From Shewanella sp. MBTL60-112-B2 (GTDB lineage Bacteria > Pseudomonadota > Gammaproteobacteria > Enterobacterales > Shewanellaceae): a stretch of 50,914 nucleotides of DNA. Shown one piece after another: positions 26,952 through 34,746 of this stretch. Both the position numbers and the translations under genes were made by a program. Position 1 is the first letter of the stretch. Every line of letters starts with the position of its first letter. The stretch covers positions 1 to 50,914 of the forward strand of contig NZ_BPFA01000035.1 in assembly GCF_019655055.1 (NCBI RefSeq), written 5' to 3'. Under the pieces are notes generated by a model. That model saw only the letters and a program-made list of their open reading frames with translations. It was not told the origin of the DNA and searched no databases.

Positions 26952-27509
26952 ATGAAACTCTTTATTGCCTCCGATTTACACGGTTCCCTGTCGGCAACTC
27001 AAGCCATGCTGGCTCGTTTTGACGAGTCCAACGCTAACCACCTTATTCTATTGGGTGACCTTCTAAACCATGGCCCACGTAATGCCATCCCTGACGGCTA
27101 CAATCCGGTGGCGACAGCTGAGGCATTAAATGCCTACAGTAGCAAAATCATTGCCGTACGCGGTAACTGTGACAGCGAAGTCGACCAAGCATTACTACAG
27201 TTTCCGATCACAGCCAGCTACGCTCACGTATTACTAGCACAAATGCGTTTATTCTTAACTCATGGCCATATTTACAACCCAGACAACCTGCCACCACTAC
27301 AAAGTGGCGATGGTTTACTCTATGGTCATAGCCATATTCCAGTGGCTGAATATCGTGATGATGTTTTGCTGTTTAACCCTGGCTCAACCACGATTCCACG
27401 CAATAATGGCCGCGCTTCATACGGCATAATGACCACGACAGAGTGTCAGGTACGCGCATTAGACAACGACGAGCTATTACTAAGCTGTTCGATATGCCTT
27501 AAAAGATAG
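26952..27509 (+). CDS. yfcE: YfcE-type phosphodiesterase (MJ0936 family)
   Basis: This is a metal-dependent phosphoesterase of the calcineurin-like superfamily, related to E. coli YfcE, which hydrolyses phosphodiester model substrates. Metal-ligand motifs appear in order in the 185-residue product: 'ASDLHGS' (about 7-13), 'LLGDLLNHGPRN' (about 34-45), 'RGNCDSEVD' (about 75-83), 'THGH' (about 102-105) and 'YGHSHIP' (about 120-126). Length and motifs match YfcE (about 184). The gene stands alone, bracketed by repeat copies C and D. Its physiological substrate is unknown. Confidence 0.93.
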   Translation: MKLFIASDLHGSLSATQAMLARFDESNANHLILLGDLLNHGPRNAIPDGYNPVATAEALNAYSSKIIAVRGNCDSEVDQALLQFPITASYAHVLLAQMRLFLTHGHIYNPDNLPPLQSGDGLLYGHSHIPVAEYRDDVLLFNPGSTTIPRNNGRASYGIMTTTECQVRALDNDELLLSCSICLKR

Positions 27510-27772
27510 GACCGAGGAAAGAACTAAGACGAGGACGGGCTTCGCCCTGCGAGAGCGCGACCTTGTCGCTTCTAGAAAGGCTAAGACGGAAAGGGTTAGA
27601 AGATAGGTCCTAGGTTCTAGGACCTAGGAAAAGCAACAACCAAAAGATTCCAAGCACTATGAGTAGGCTTTAGCTTTTAAGCTGTTAGCTTTTCCTCGCA
27701 GGTGCGCAGCACCGTTCTAGCAGTGAGCCTGCGAACGTCCTAGATCCTAGGCCCTAGCTCCTATCTTTTAAT
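27506..27772. repeat. Modular palindromic intergenic repeat, copy D
   Basis: The left block (GACGAGGACGGGCTTCGCCC) begins about 17 bp past the yfcE stop. The right block (CCTCGCAGGTGCGCAGCACC then CAGTGAGCCTGCGAACGTCC) ends just before the terminator at 27,776. The second left hairpin is degenerate here (GCGACCTTGTCGC instead of GTGACTTCGTCAC), yet still pairs (GCGAC with GTCGC). This compensatory change suggests the fold matters or mattered. Confidence 0.75.
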
Positions 27773-27775
27773 AAC

Positions 27776-27803
27776 AAAAAGCCCAGCATTTGCTGGGCTT
27801 TTT
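27776..27803. terminator. Bidirectional terminator, acrB 3' side
   Basis: AAAAAGCCCAGCA pairs with TGCTGGGCTTTTT in a near-perfect 12-13 bp stem with a tiny loop. It lies 33 bp after the acrB stop and can also stop transcripts from yfcE. Confidence 0.88.
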
Positions 27804-27835
27804 AGTGTTAGCGAGTGAACTCTGTAACCTTTAGG

Positions 27836-30800
27836 TTATTTGTTCGCTTTAGCTGCTTTAGCTTCTGCCTTAGCAACTTTCGCTGCATCTCGCTCGCGCT
27901 TACTGAACATACGCTCAACAATCACGAAGAAGATTGGGATAAAGAAGATCCCCATAAAGGTCGAGCTCATCATACCGCCTAGTACCGCAGTACCGATGGC
28001 GTTCTGGCTACCAGAACCTACACCGCTACTAATGGCTAGTGGTACAACACCTAGACCGAATGCTAGCGACGTCATCAGGATTGGACGTAAACGCACTCGA
28101 ACTGCATGTAGTGTTGCTTCTACAAGTCCCGCGCCTTTCTCGTAGAACTCTTTAGCGAATTCCACAATCAAGATGGCGTTCTTTGTTGCTAGGCCCACTG
28201 TGGTCAGTAGACCTACCTGGAAGAATACGTCGTTAGGTAAACCACGACCATTCATCGCAATCAAGGCACCGATAATACCCAGAGGTACTACAAGTACTAC
28301 CGCAAATGGAACCGACCAGCTCTCGTATAGTGCAGCTAGTACTAGGAATACCACCACAATCGACAAGGCATAAAGCATTGGCGCTTGGTTCCCCGATAAA
28401 CGTTCTTCATAAGAAAGACCGTTCCACTCGATACCAAATCCTGGTGGAAGCTTCTTAGCCATAGCCTCGATATCATCCATTGCCGCACCTGTACTGTAAC
28501 CTGGCGCTGTACCACCTTGGATGTTCATCGCTGGTAAACCACCGAAACGTTCTAGACGTGGCGAACCATATTGCCAACTGCCGCTAGCAAATGCCGAGAA
28601 AGGTACCATTTCGCCTTTGTCGTTACGCACGTACCAAGAGTCGAGATCTTCTGGCTGCATACGGTATTCGGCTTCACCTTGTACGTAAACCTTCTTCACA
28701 CGACCACGGTCGATAAAGTCGTTAACGTAATTACCACCCCAAGCTGTACCTAGTACGCTGTTTACTGAGTCAATATCAACGCCTAATGCACGTAGCTTAC
28801 CGTGATCGATATGGACTTGATAAAGCGGTGCATCTTCCTGACCGTTAGGACGTACGCCCACTAGGTTCGGATTCTGTGCAGCCATACCCAGCAACATATT
28901 ACGTGCTTCAACTAGCTTTTCATGACCTTGGCCATTCTTGTCCTGCAAGTAGAAGTCGAAACCGTTAGCCGTACCTAACTCAATTACCGCTGGCGGTACA
29001 AAGGCGAATACAAAGGCTTCTTTCATCCCCATAAACATGCCCATGGCGCGGTTAGCAACTGACTGTACGTCTTGACCTGGTTCACTACGTTCAGACCAGT
29101 CTTTAAGACCAACGAACGCAATACCCATGTTTTGACCATTACCCGCGAAACTGAAGCCCGATACGCTAAATACAGATTTAACGTTTGCCGCTTCTTCAGT
29201 TAGGTAAAAATCGGTAACACGCTCAAGCACAGCTTTAGTTTCTTGCTGCGTCGAGTTCACTGGCAAAATAGCCTGAGTGAACAAGATGCCTTGGTCTTCA
29301 TCTGGCAAGAATGCGGTAGGCATACGCATGAAGATCCAACCTACTGCAACCGTAATTGCGAGGTAAACCATCATAGTACGGCCAGTACGCTTAATCATTG
29401 CTGCAACACTGGCTTCATAGCGAGAAGTCAATGCATCAAACTTGCGATTGAACCAACCAAAGAAACCGGTTTTTGCATGGCTTTCGCCTTTGCCAATCGG
29501 CTTTAGCATGGTCGCACAAAGTGCTGGAGTTAGGATGATCGCCACCATAACCGATAGCGCCATTGCTGACACAATCGTAATCGAGAACTGACGATAAATA
29601 ACACCGGTTGAACCTGACATAAATGCCATTGGAACGAATACAGCAGAAAGCGTTAGACCAATACCCACTAGCGCACCAGTGATTTGATCCATGGATTTCT
29701 TGGTTGCCTCGATGGGACTGAGACCTTCCTCCTGCATAACACGTTCAACGTTCTCTACTACAACAATCGCGTCATCTACCAGAAGACCAATTGCCAGTAC
29801 CATAGCGAACATAGTTAGCGTGTTAATCGAGAAGCCTGCAGCGGCCAAAATAGCAAATGTACCCAGTAGTACTACTGGCACCGCAATCGTTGGGATTAGC
29901 GTTGCACGGAAGTTCTGCAAGAACAGGTACATGATCAAGAATACTAAAACAACAGCTTCAAGCAGCGTGTGCACAACGCCTTCAATTGATTTCTCAACGA
30001 ATGGAGTTGTATCGTATGGATAAACCACTTCCATCCCATCAGGGAAGAATGGCTTCATCTCATTGATTTTTCCACGCACACCTTCAGCAGTTGCCAATGC
30101 GTTAGCACCGGTTGCTAACTGAATACCAATACCTGCCGCAGGCTTGCCGTTAAAGTACGACTCAACTGCATAGCTTTCAGCGCCTAGCTCAACACGCGCC
30201 ACGTCTTCTAGAAATACTTTCGCACCCGAAGTGTCGGCTTTAATGATGATCTTTTTAAACTGCTCAGCGTTTTGTAGACGGCTTTGCGCCGATACCGTTG
30301 CGTTTAGTTCTTGGCCTGCAACCGATGGAGCACCACCTAACTGACCTGCTGACACCTGGGCATTCTGCTCTCGAATAGAAGAGATAATGTCTTGGCTTGT
30401 CAGGTTATATTGAGTCAGTTTTAATGGGTCTAACCATATACGCATCGCATATTGCGCACCGAATAGCTCGATAGTACCTACACCAGGAACACGGCTTAGC
30501 GGATCCTGAATGTTAGAGCCTACGTAATCGGCAATATCGTTTTTATCAAGTGAACCGTCTTGTGATACGAAAGCCGCTACCATCAAGAAACCAGCACTCG
30601 ATTTACTTACGTTAACACCTTGCGCCTGAACTTCTTGCGGTAACAATGGCATTGCAAGCTGTAGCTTGTTCTGCACTTGTACCTGCGCGATATCAGGATC
30701 GGCCTCAGCATTAAACGTTAAGGTAATTTGCGCATTACCAAAGCTATCACTGGTCGATGTAATATAGCGAAGGTGGTCAATACCTGTCATTCGCTGCTCA

Positions 30801-30994
30801 ATAACCTGAGTTACTGAGTCTTCCATCGTCTTAGCCGAAGCACCAGGATAAACAGCACTGATCACTACCGACGGCGGTGCAATGCTTGGATATTGCGATA
30901 CTGGTAAGCCCACAATTGAGAGCACACCCGCCAGCATCACAATAATAGCGATCACCCATGCAAAAATTGGGCGATCGATAAAGAAACGTGCCAT
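27836..30994 (-). CDS. acrB: RND multidrug efflux pump, AcrB/MexB (HAE1) type
   Basis: This is the inner-membrane proton-driven pump of a tripartite efflux system. The 1,052-residue length is standard. It begins with the universal 'MARFFIDRPIFAWVIAIIVM'. The proton-relay pair is in 'GLLVDDAIVVVENVERVM' (about 403-420), and the HAE1 signatures 'PVSQYPSIAPPSV' and 'FLPDEDQG' are present. Twelve TM helices and two large periplasmic loops are evident. The C-terminal tail is Lys/Ala-rich. It follows acrA by 9 bp on the same strand, with no outer-membrane channel gene adjacent, so TolC from elsewhere would complete it. No TetR-type repressor is nearby. The symbol is by similarity class, not certain orthology. 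Confidence 0.94.
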   Translation of the reverse strand: MARFFIDRPIFAWVIAIIVMLAGVLSIVGLPVSQYPSIAPPSVVISAVYPGASAKTMEDSVTQVIEQRMTGIDHLRYITSTSDSFGNAQITLTFNAEADPDIAQVQVQNKLQLAMPLLPQEVQAQGVNVSKSSAGFLMVAAFVSQDGSLDKNDIADYVGSNIQDPLSRVPGVGTIELFGAQYAMRIWLDPLKLTQYNLTSQDIISSIREQNAQVSAGQLGGAPSVAGQELNATVSAQSRLQNAEQFKKIIIKADTSGAKVFLEDVARVELGAESYAVESYFNGKPAAGIGIQLATGANALATAEGVRGKINEMKPFFPDGMEVVYPYDTTPFVEKSIEGVVHTLLEAVVLVFLIMYLFLQNFRATLIPTIAVPVVLLGTFAILAAAGFSINTLTMFAMVLAIGLLVDDAIVVVENVERVMQEEGLSPIEATKKSMDQITGALVGIGLTLSAVFVPMAFMSGSTGVIYRQFSITIVSAMALSVMVAIILTPALCATMLKPIGKGESHAKTGFFGWFNRKFDALTSRYEASVAAMIKRTGRTMMVYLAITVAVGWIFMRMPTAFLPDEDQGILFTQAILPVNSTQQETKAVLERVTDFYLTEEAANVKSVFSVSGFSFAGNGQNMGIAFVGLKDWSERSEPGQDVQSVANRAMGMFMGMKEAFVFAFVPPAVIELGTANGFDFYLQDKNGQGHEKLVEARNMLLGMAAQNPNLVGVRPNGQEDAPLYQVHIDHGKLRALGVDIDSVNSVLGTAWGGNYVNDFIDRGRVKKVYVQGEAEYRMQPEDLDSWYVRNDKGEMVPFSAFASGSWQYGSPRLERFGGLPAMNIQGGTAPGYSTGAAMDDIEAMAKKLPPGFGIEWNGLSYEERLSGNQAPMLYALSIVVVFLVLAALYESWSVPFAVVLVVPLGIIGALIAMNGRGLPNDVFFQVGLLTTVGLATKNAILIVEFAKEFYEKGAGLVEATLHAVRVRLRPILMTSLAFGLGVVPLAISSGVGSGSQNAIGTAVLGGMMSSTFMGIFFIPIFFVIVERMFSKRERDAAKVAKAEAKAAKANK

Positions 30995-31003
30995 AACTCT
31001 GCC

Positions 31004-32155
31004 CTATTTCTGTTGTGTTTCTGGTTTCTTATCTGCGACCAAAGGACCCGCCTTTACTGGCGCGCCTGGACGAATTTTTTGTAGGCCTTCAACGATTAGC
31101 TGATCGCCAACCTTTAAGCCGTCAATAATACGCCATTGGTTATCAATCACTTCAGCAGTTGTCACAATACGTGCAGCCACTTTGCCATCTTCGATCACCA
31201 TAGCGACCGCTTGGCCTTTAGTGTTACGAGTAATGGCTTTTTGCGGCACTAGAATCGCTTTAGGGTCGGTACCCGTATTAAGCACTGCACGCACATACAT
31301 GCCAGGCATTAACGTGCCATCCGGGTTAGGGAATTCAGCACGAATAATTACAGAACCCGTGTTTTCATTAACCGTCACTTCAGCAAACTGCAGCACACCG
31401 GTATGATGGTATGGAGTACCATCTTCAAGGATTAGCTCAACGTTTGCATTTGCAGCCGCTTCAATTTGACCACGCTTAAGTTGAGACTTAAGACGCAACA
31501 TCTGCGCGCTCGACTGGGCGATATCAATATTGATTGGATCTAACTGCTGAATTGTCGCTAATGTTTGGCTTTGATTAGCTGTAACAAGTGCACCAGCTGT
31601 CACATCAGACTTACCAATACGGCCAGAAATCGGTGCCGTTACCTTAGTGTATTCAAGGTTAATCGACGCTGTGTTAATCGCAGCTTTTGCTACAGTTACA
31701 CGTGCCATCGCCTCTTTATAAGCCGCGTCAGCTTCATCAAAGTCTTGTTGACTAATAGAGTTCAGCTTAATTAGTTTTGCAAAACGTAACGCTTTAGCTT
31801 TAGCCGAAACCAATGCTGCTTCAGCGCTGGTAAGGTCCGCTTTTGCACTAACGAGTGCAGCTTCATATGTAGATGGTTCAATCTGATATAAAGACTGACC
31901 TTGTTCAACATCTCTACCTTCAATAAAGCCGCGGGTCATAATGATACCGCTTACCTGTGGACGAACTTCGGCCTCTAGATATGCCTTACTACGACCTGGT
32001 AGCTCAACCATAATCGATTGAGGCTTAGCTGTAACCGTTATAGCACCAACTTCCATAGGGCCACGTTGCTGTGGTCCTTGCTCAGGTTTTGGTTCACAGC
32101 CAGTTATCCATAACGCCACACTTAAAACAGAGGCAATTTTCACTATTTGCCGCAT
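31004..32155 (-). CDS. acrA: RND efflux periplasmic adaptor (membrane fusion protein), AcrA type
   Basis: This is the periplasmic lipoprotein that bridges AcrB and a TolC-type channel. The 383-residue product has a signal peptide with lipobox 'WITGC' (Cys20), a lipoyl domain half, and a helical hairpin (about 95-170, Ala-rich 'AEAALVSAKAKALRFAKLI'). The second lipoyl half follows in 'YTKVTAPISGRIGKSDVTAGALV'. Beta-barrel and membrane-proximal domains end near 'GLQKIRPGAPVK'. It is first gene of the acrAB operon. Confidence 0.94.
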   Translation of the reverse strand: MRQIVKIASVLSVALWITGCEPKPEQGPQQRGPMEVGAITVTAKPQSIMVELPGRSKAYLEAEVRPQVSGIIMTRGFIEGRDVEQGQSLYQIEPSTYEAALVSAKADLTSAEAALVSAKAKALRFAKLIKLNSISQQDFDEADAAYKEAMARVTVAKAAINTASINLEYTKVTAPISGRIGKSDVTAGALVTANQSQTLATIQQLDPINIDIAQSSAQMLRLKSQLKRGQIEAAANANVELILEDGTPYHHTGVLQFAEVTVNENTGSVIIRAEFPNPDGTLMPGMYVRAVLNTGTDPKAILVPQKAITRNTKGQAVAMVIEDGKVAARIVTTAEVIDNQWRIIDGLKVGDQLIVEGLQKIRPGAPVKAGPLVADKKPETQQK

Positions 32156-32521
32156 GAGAACTCCTAATAAAAGCCATCTACTCGGTAATCATTTTTTTGA
32201 AAGCAGAAAATGCCGTCAATCCCACCTTTGGAAGCATAAATTTTTGTCGAATATTTAACGCACCTTTATCTCACAATGTGTATTCGTCAACAAGGAAAAC
32301 TCCTAGTTTAAATTGTAAGGTAATGAAAATTTCCGCATGAAATCAGTTATGTGTGTTTAATAATTGTTACCAAACAAGCAGCAATGTGTAGCATGTTAAC
32401 CCTGAGTTCAAATAACAACCACTAAACAATTGATAATTAACATCAAACTAGCATGACGGATTAATTAGCAAGTTTTTTGTGCTATTTGCACTCAATGTAA
32501 GCAACACCTTCAAACTAGTCG
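32156..32521. promoter_or_regulatory. acrAB upstream region
   Basis: This 366-bp AT-rich gap lies between the 3' end of the Tag-like gene and acrA and must hold the acrAB promoter. I see no clear TetR-type palindrome, terminator or attenuator. Confidence 0.3.
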
Positions 32522-33211
32522 TTAAATACGATTGTCGCCAACGCTACAAGCCAAGATCCGACTGATATCGGCTAAGCTTCTACCCGACTCCAGCTGCCAG
32601 TGATTAAATACACTCTGCACTTGCTGTAATCCAGCCTTAGAGCTAAAACCATAATCCACCAGACCGTGACTCTTAAGGTAACCTTGCACGTCATTAGTTA
32701 ATAAAAAGGTATCCTTACCCATAGAGCGTAGAAAATAAGGCCCTGTATTACCACCGAGGCGCGTCCCTTTTCGCTTAAGCTCGGCCCAAAGCCCAGTAAT
32801 ATCGTTACTCGGCCAGTCAGCAATAAATTGGGCAAAACTGCCGTGCTGAGATGCGAGATCGTTAACCATGTGGGCATTGTCGTAAATCGCCATGGTCTTT
32901 TTCAGGTGCCTGATCAATTTAGTGTCACTGGCGCGTTCTTGCAGCTGCTCTGGCGACAACATCAATACTTTAAAGGGCTCAAATCCAAAGAAGGCTTTCT
33001 CATACTCAGGCCACTTCGCCTCAACAATTCGCCATACGAAACCACTCTGAAACACTTTCTTGCTGATCTCGGATAACAGTTGCGCATCGGTAAACTGAGT
33101 CAGCTCCTCATCCGCCAACCCTGTTGGCAATAGACTTTCTAACCCCTTGTCGCCGCCCTTTCTCTGCGATGCTCTGGCATAGATAGCAGCAAACTTTTCA
33201 ACTTGAGCCAT
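32522..33211 (-). CDS. DNA-3-methyladenine glycosylase I (Tag)-family protein
   Basis: This is a base-excision repair glycosylase family of the HhH fold. The 229-residue product is longer than E. coli Tag (187). It keeps the substrate-pocket region 'GFVWRIVEAKWPEYEKAFFG' with the conserved Glu, and the 'RLGGNTGPYFLRSMGKDTFLL' stretch. However, the N-terminal Cys-x-W zinc-snap motif and the C-terminal His/Cys ligands of canonical Tag are absent. It therefore looks like the Tag-like branch without the zinc snap, and activity on 3-methyladenine is not assured. It is a single gene on the same strand as acrAB, and the 366-bp gap to acrA argues against one operon. Confidence 0.85.
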   Translation of the reverse strand: MAQVEKFAAIYARASQRKGGDKGLESLLPTGLADEELTQFTDAQLLSEISKKVFQSGFVWRIVEAKWPEYEKAFFGFEPFKVLMLSPEQLQERASDTKLIRHLKKTMAIYDNAHMVNDLASQHGSFAQFIADWPSNDITGLWAELKRKGTRLGGNTGPYFLRSMGKDTFLLTNDVQGYLKSHGLVDYGFSSKAGLQQVQSVFNHWQLESGRSLADISRILACSVGDNRI

Positions 33212-33407
33212 AGTTCTCTCTCGGTACTTATTTAAACAACAATTAAATTAAGCCATCACTTATATTCATTAACCATTTGAAGCTACATCTTTTTAATCGT
33301 AGAAGCCAACATAACCCTAAACAAACGCAGCCCTCTCTACATTGAGAGACCCGGTATTAGCGACTAGAGTTAATAGTAACCTTATATTTAATGAACCTAC
33401 TTTGGCT

Positions 33408-34055
33408 ATGGATCTGTATTACCACCCTCTGGCTCGCCAGTCTCAAAAAACACTGATTGCCCTCTATGAAAAACAGGCAAGCTTTAGCCCGCATATCATT
33501 GACTTAAGCAATGCTTTTAGCAGGCGTAGCTTTGGCCAGCTTACCAGCTCAAGCAAGCTTCCCCTGTTACAGAACCGCACTGGAGAGTCATTTAACGATG
33601 CCACGATTATTATCGAGTACCTGGATAGTTATATCAGCTCTGGCACTCAGCTTATTCCTATCGAAAAGCATCAAGCCTTGCATGTTAGGCTCTACGACAG
33701 ATTAAGCGACAATCAATTAGATAGAGAGATTGATGCTTGGTTATTTGCCATTAATACCAGTCATAACCAGATCCACATCAAGCAGTTAGAAAGAGCCATG
33801 CTAAGCACTCTAGGAGCTTTTGATAAGCGACTAGCCAACAATCACTGGGTTTGCGGCGACAGCTTCACCCTCGCCGATTGTGCATTTATTCCCTGTCTGC
33901 AAGCACTTGAGAGCCGACTGCAATTATTAGACTACCAACACATTGGTCGCTACTGGATCCAGGCAAAACTCAGGGGCTCGGTCAGTCAGGTCATTGAAGA
34001 GGTAGAGCTCACCCTCGCCACCGTAGGCCAAAGTGAGCTGGTTGTGCATACTTAG
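33408..34055 (+). CDS. Glutathione S-transferase family protein
   Basis: The ATG at 33,408 (MDLYYHPLARQSQKT) gives 215 residues. The frame is open 22 codons further upstream, but that part is not GST-like. The N-terminal thioredoxin-fold domain (about 1-80) ends with 'DATIIIEYLDSYI', the usual glutathione-binding 'ES-x-IIxYL'-type segment. The all-helical C-terminal domain contains 'WVCGDSFTLADCAFIPCL', the N-capping box and hydrophobic staple region of GSTs. No specific class can be assigned. Its stop overlaps the convergent thioesterase stop by 4 bp. Confidence 0.88.
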   Translation: MDLYYHPLARQSQKTLIALYEKQASFSPHIIDLSNAFSRRSFGQLTSSSKLPLLQNRTGESFNDATIIIEYLDSYISSGTQLIPIEKHQALHVRLYDRLSDNQLDREIDAWLFAINTSHNQIHIKQLERAMLSTLGAFDKRLANNHWVCGDSFTLADCAFIPCLQALESRLQLLDYQHIGRYWIQAKLRGSVSQVIEEVELTLATVGQSELVVHT

Positions 34056-34624
34056 CTTGCCGCTTTAAACTCTATCGGCTCGCTCGATGGAATAGGTAGG
34101 TTACACTCTTTCTTAAGCTGCAAGAAACTCTTCCACTTAATCACCTCCGGTGGCAATTGTGGTGCTGGCTCATTGAAACCGACTTCCGCTAGCATAGTAG
34201 CAATTGGCACTTGTTTACGCTTACAAACAAATACTCCTCGCACATGGGCGATACAGTGCAAGCCACGCTCGCTCACAAAACGTTGCTCAATATAAAAATA
34301 CTTCTCATCCCAGCCCACCAGCTTAGTTTCTATCTCAAACTTGGCAAACGGCTTAATGTCGCGAATATAGGTAAATTCAGCCGCATTAACGATAGGCATC
34401 CAACCGAGCTTAAGAAAGCGCTTTAAAAAGCCCATCTCGGCCATCATGTAGGTTCGAGCGAGATCCATAAAGGCGGGGTAGCGAGAATTGGTCAGATGAA
34501 AGTTAACATCGCAGTCGCTAGGCAGCGCGCGATAGTCCAGTCGGCTGGTATCTAAAAAGTCGATTTTCTTACAATGGCGGCTACGCCAAATAAATAACCA
34601 AAACAGCCTGAAATACAGATTCAT
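34052..34624 (-). CDS. Hotdog-fold thioesterase (THEM6/4HBT_2-like)
   Basis: This probably hydrolyses acyl-CoA thioesters; the substrate is unknown. The 190-residue product has an N-terminal hydrophobic/aromatic segment (LYFRLFWLFIWR) that may dock at the membrane. The hotdog core follows: 'DYRALPSDCDVNFHLTNSRY' with Asp and Asn in the usual active-site position, and 'YPAFMDLARTYMM' for the central helix. Layout resembles acyl-CoA thioesterase-like proteins of the THEM6 family. It is convergent with the GST gene and overlaps it by 4 bp. Confidence 0.85.
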   Translation of the reverse strand: MNLYFRLFWLFIWRSRHCKKIDFLDTSRLDYRALPSDCDVNFHLTNSRYPAFMDLARTYMMAEMGFLKRFLKLGWMPIVNAAEFTYIRDIKPFAKFEIETKLVGWDEKYFYIEQRFVSERGLHCIAHVRGVFVCKRKQVPIATMLAEVGFNEPAPQLPPEVIKWKSFLQLKKECNLPIPSSEPIEFKAAS

Positions 34625-34700
34625 TTACAACATCCTTGAATAACGAATCACAAAGGCTAACAAAGGTCATACCAGATAACAAGCTTGAGGCCGAACAACA

Positions 34701-34725
34701 AAAAAGGCGCTTAATGCGCCTTTTT
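34701..34725. terminator. prlC terminator
   Basis: AAAAAGGCGC pairs with GCGCCTTTTT, with a 5-nt loop (TTAAT). It lies 22 bp after the prlC stop on the minus strand and is symmetric enough to act both ways. Confidence 0.88.
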
Positions 34726-34746
34726 AGGGATAGATATATCGACGAC

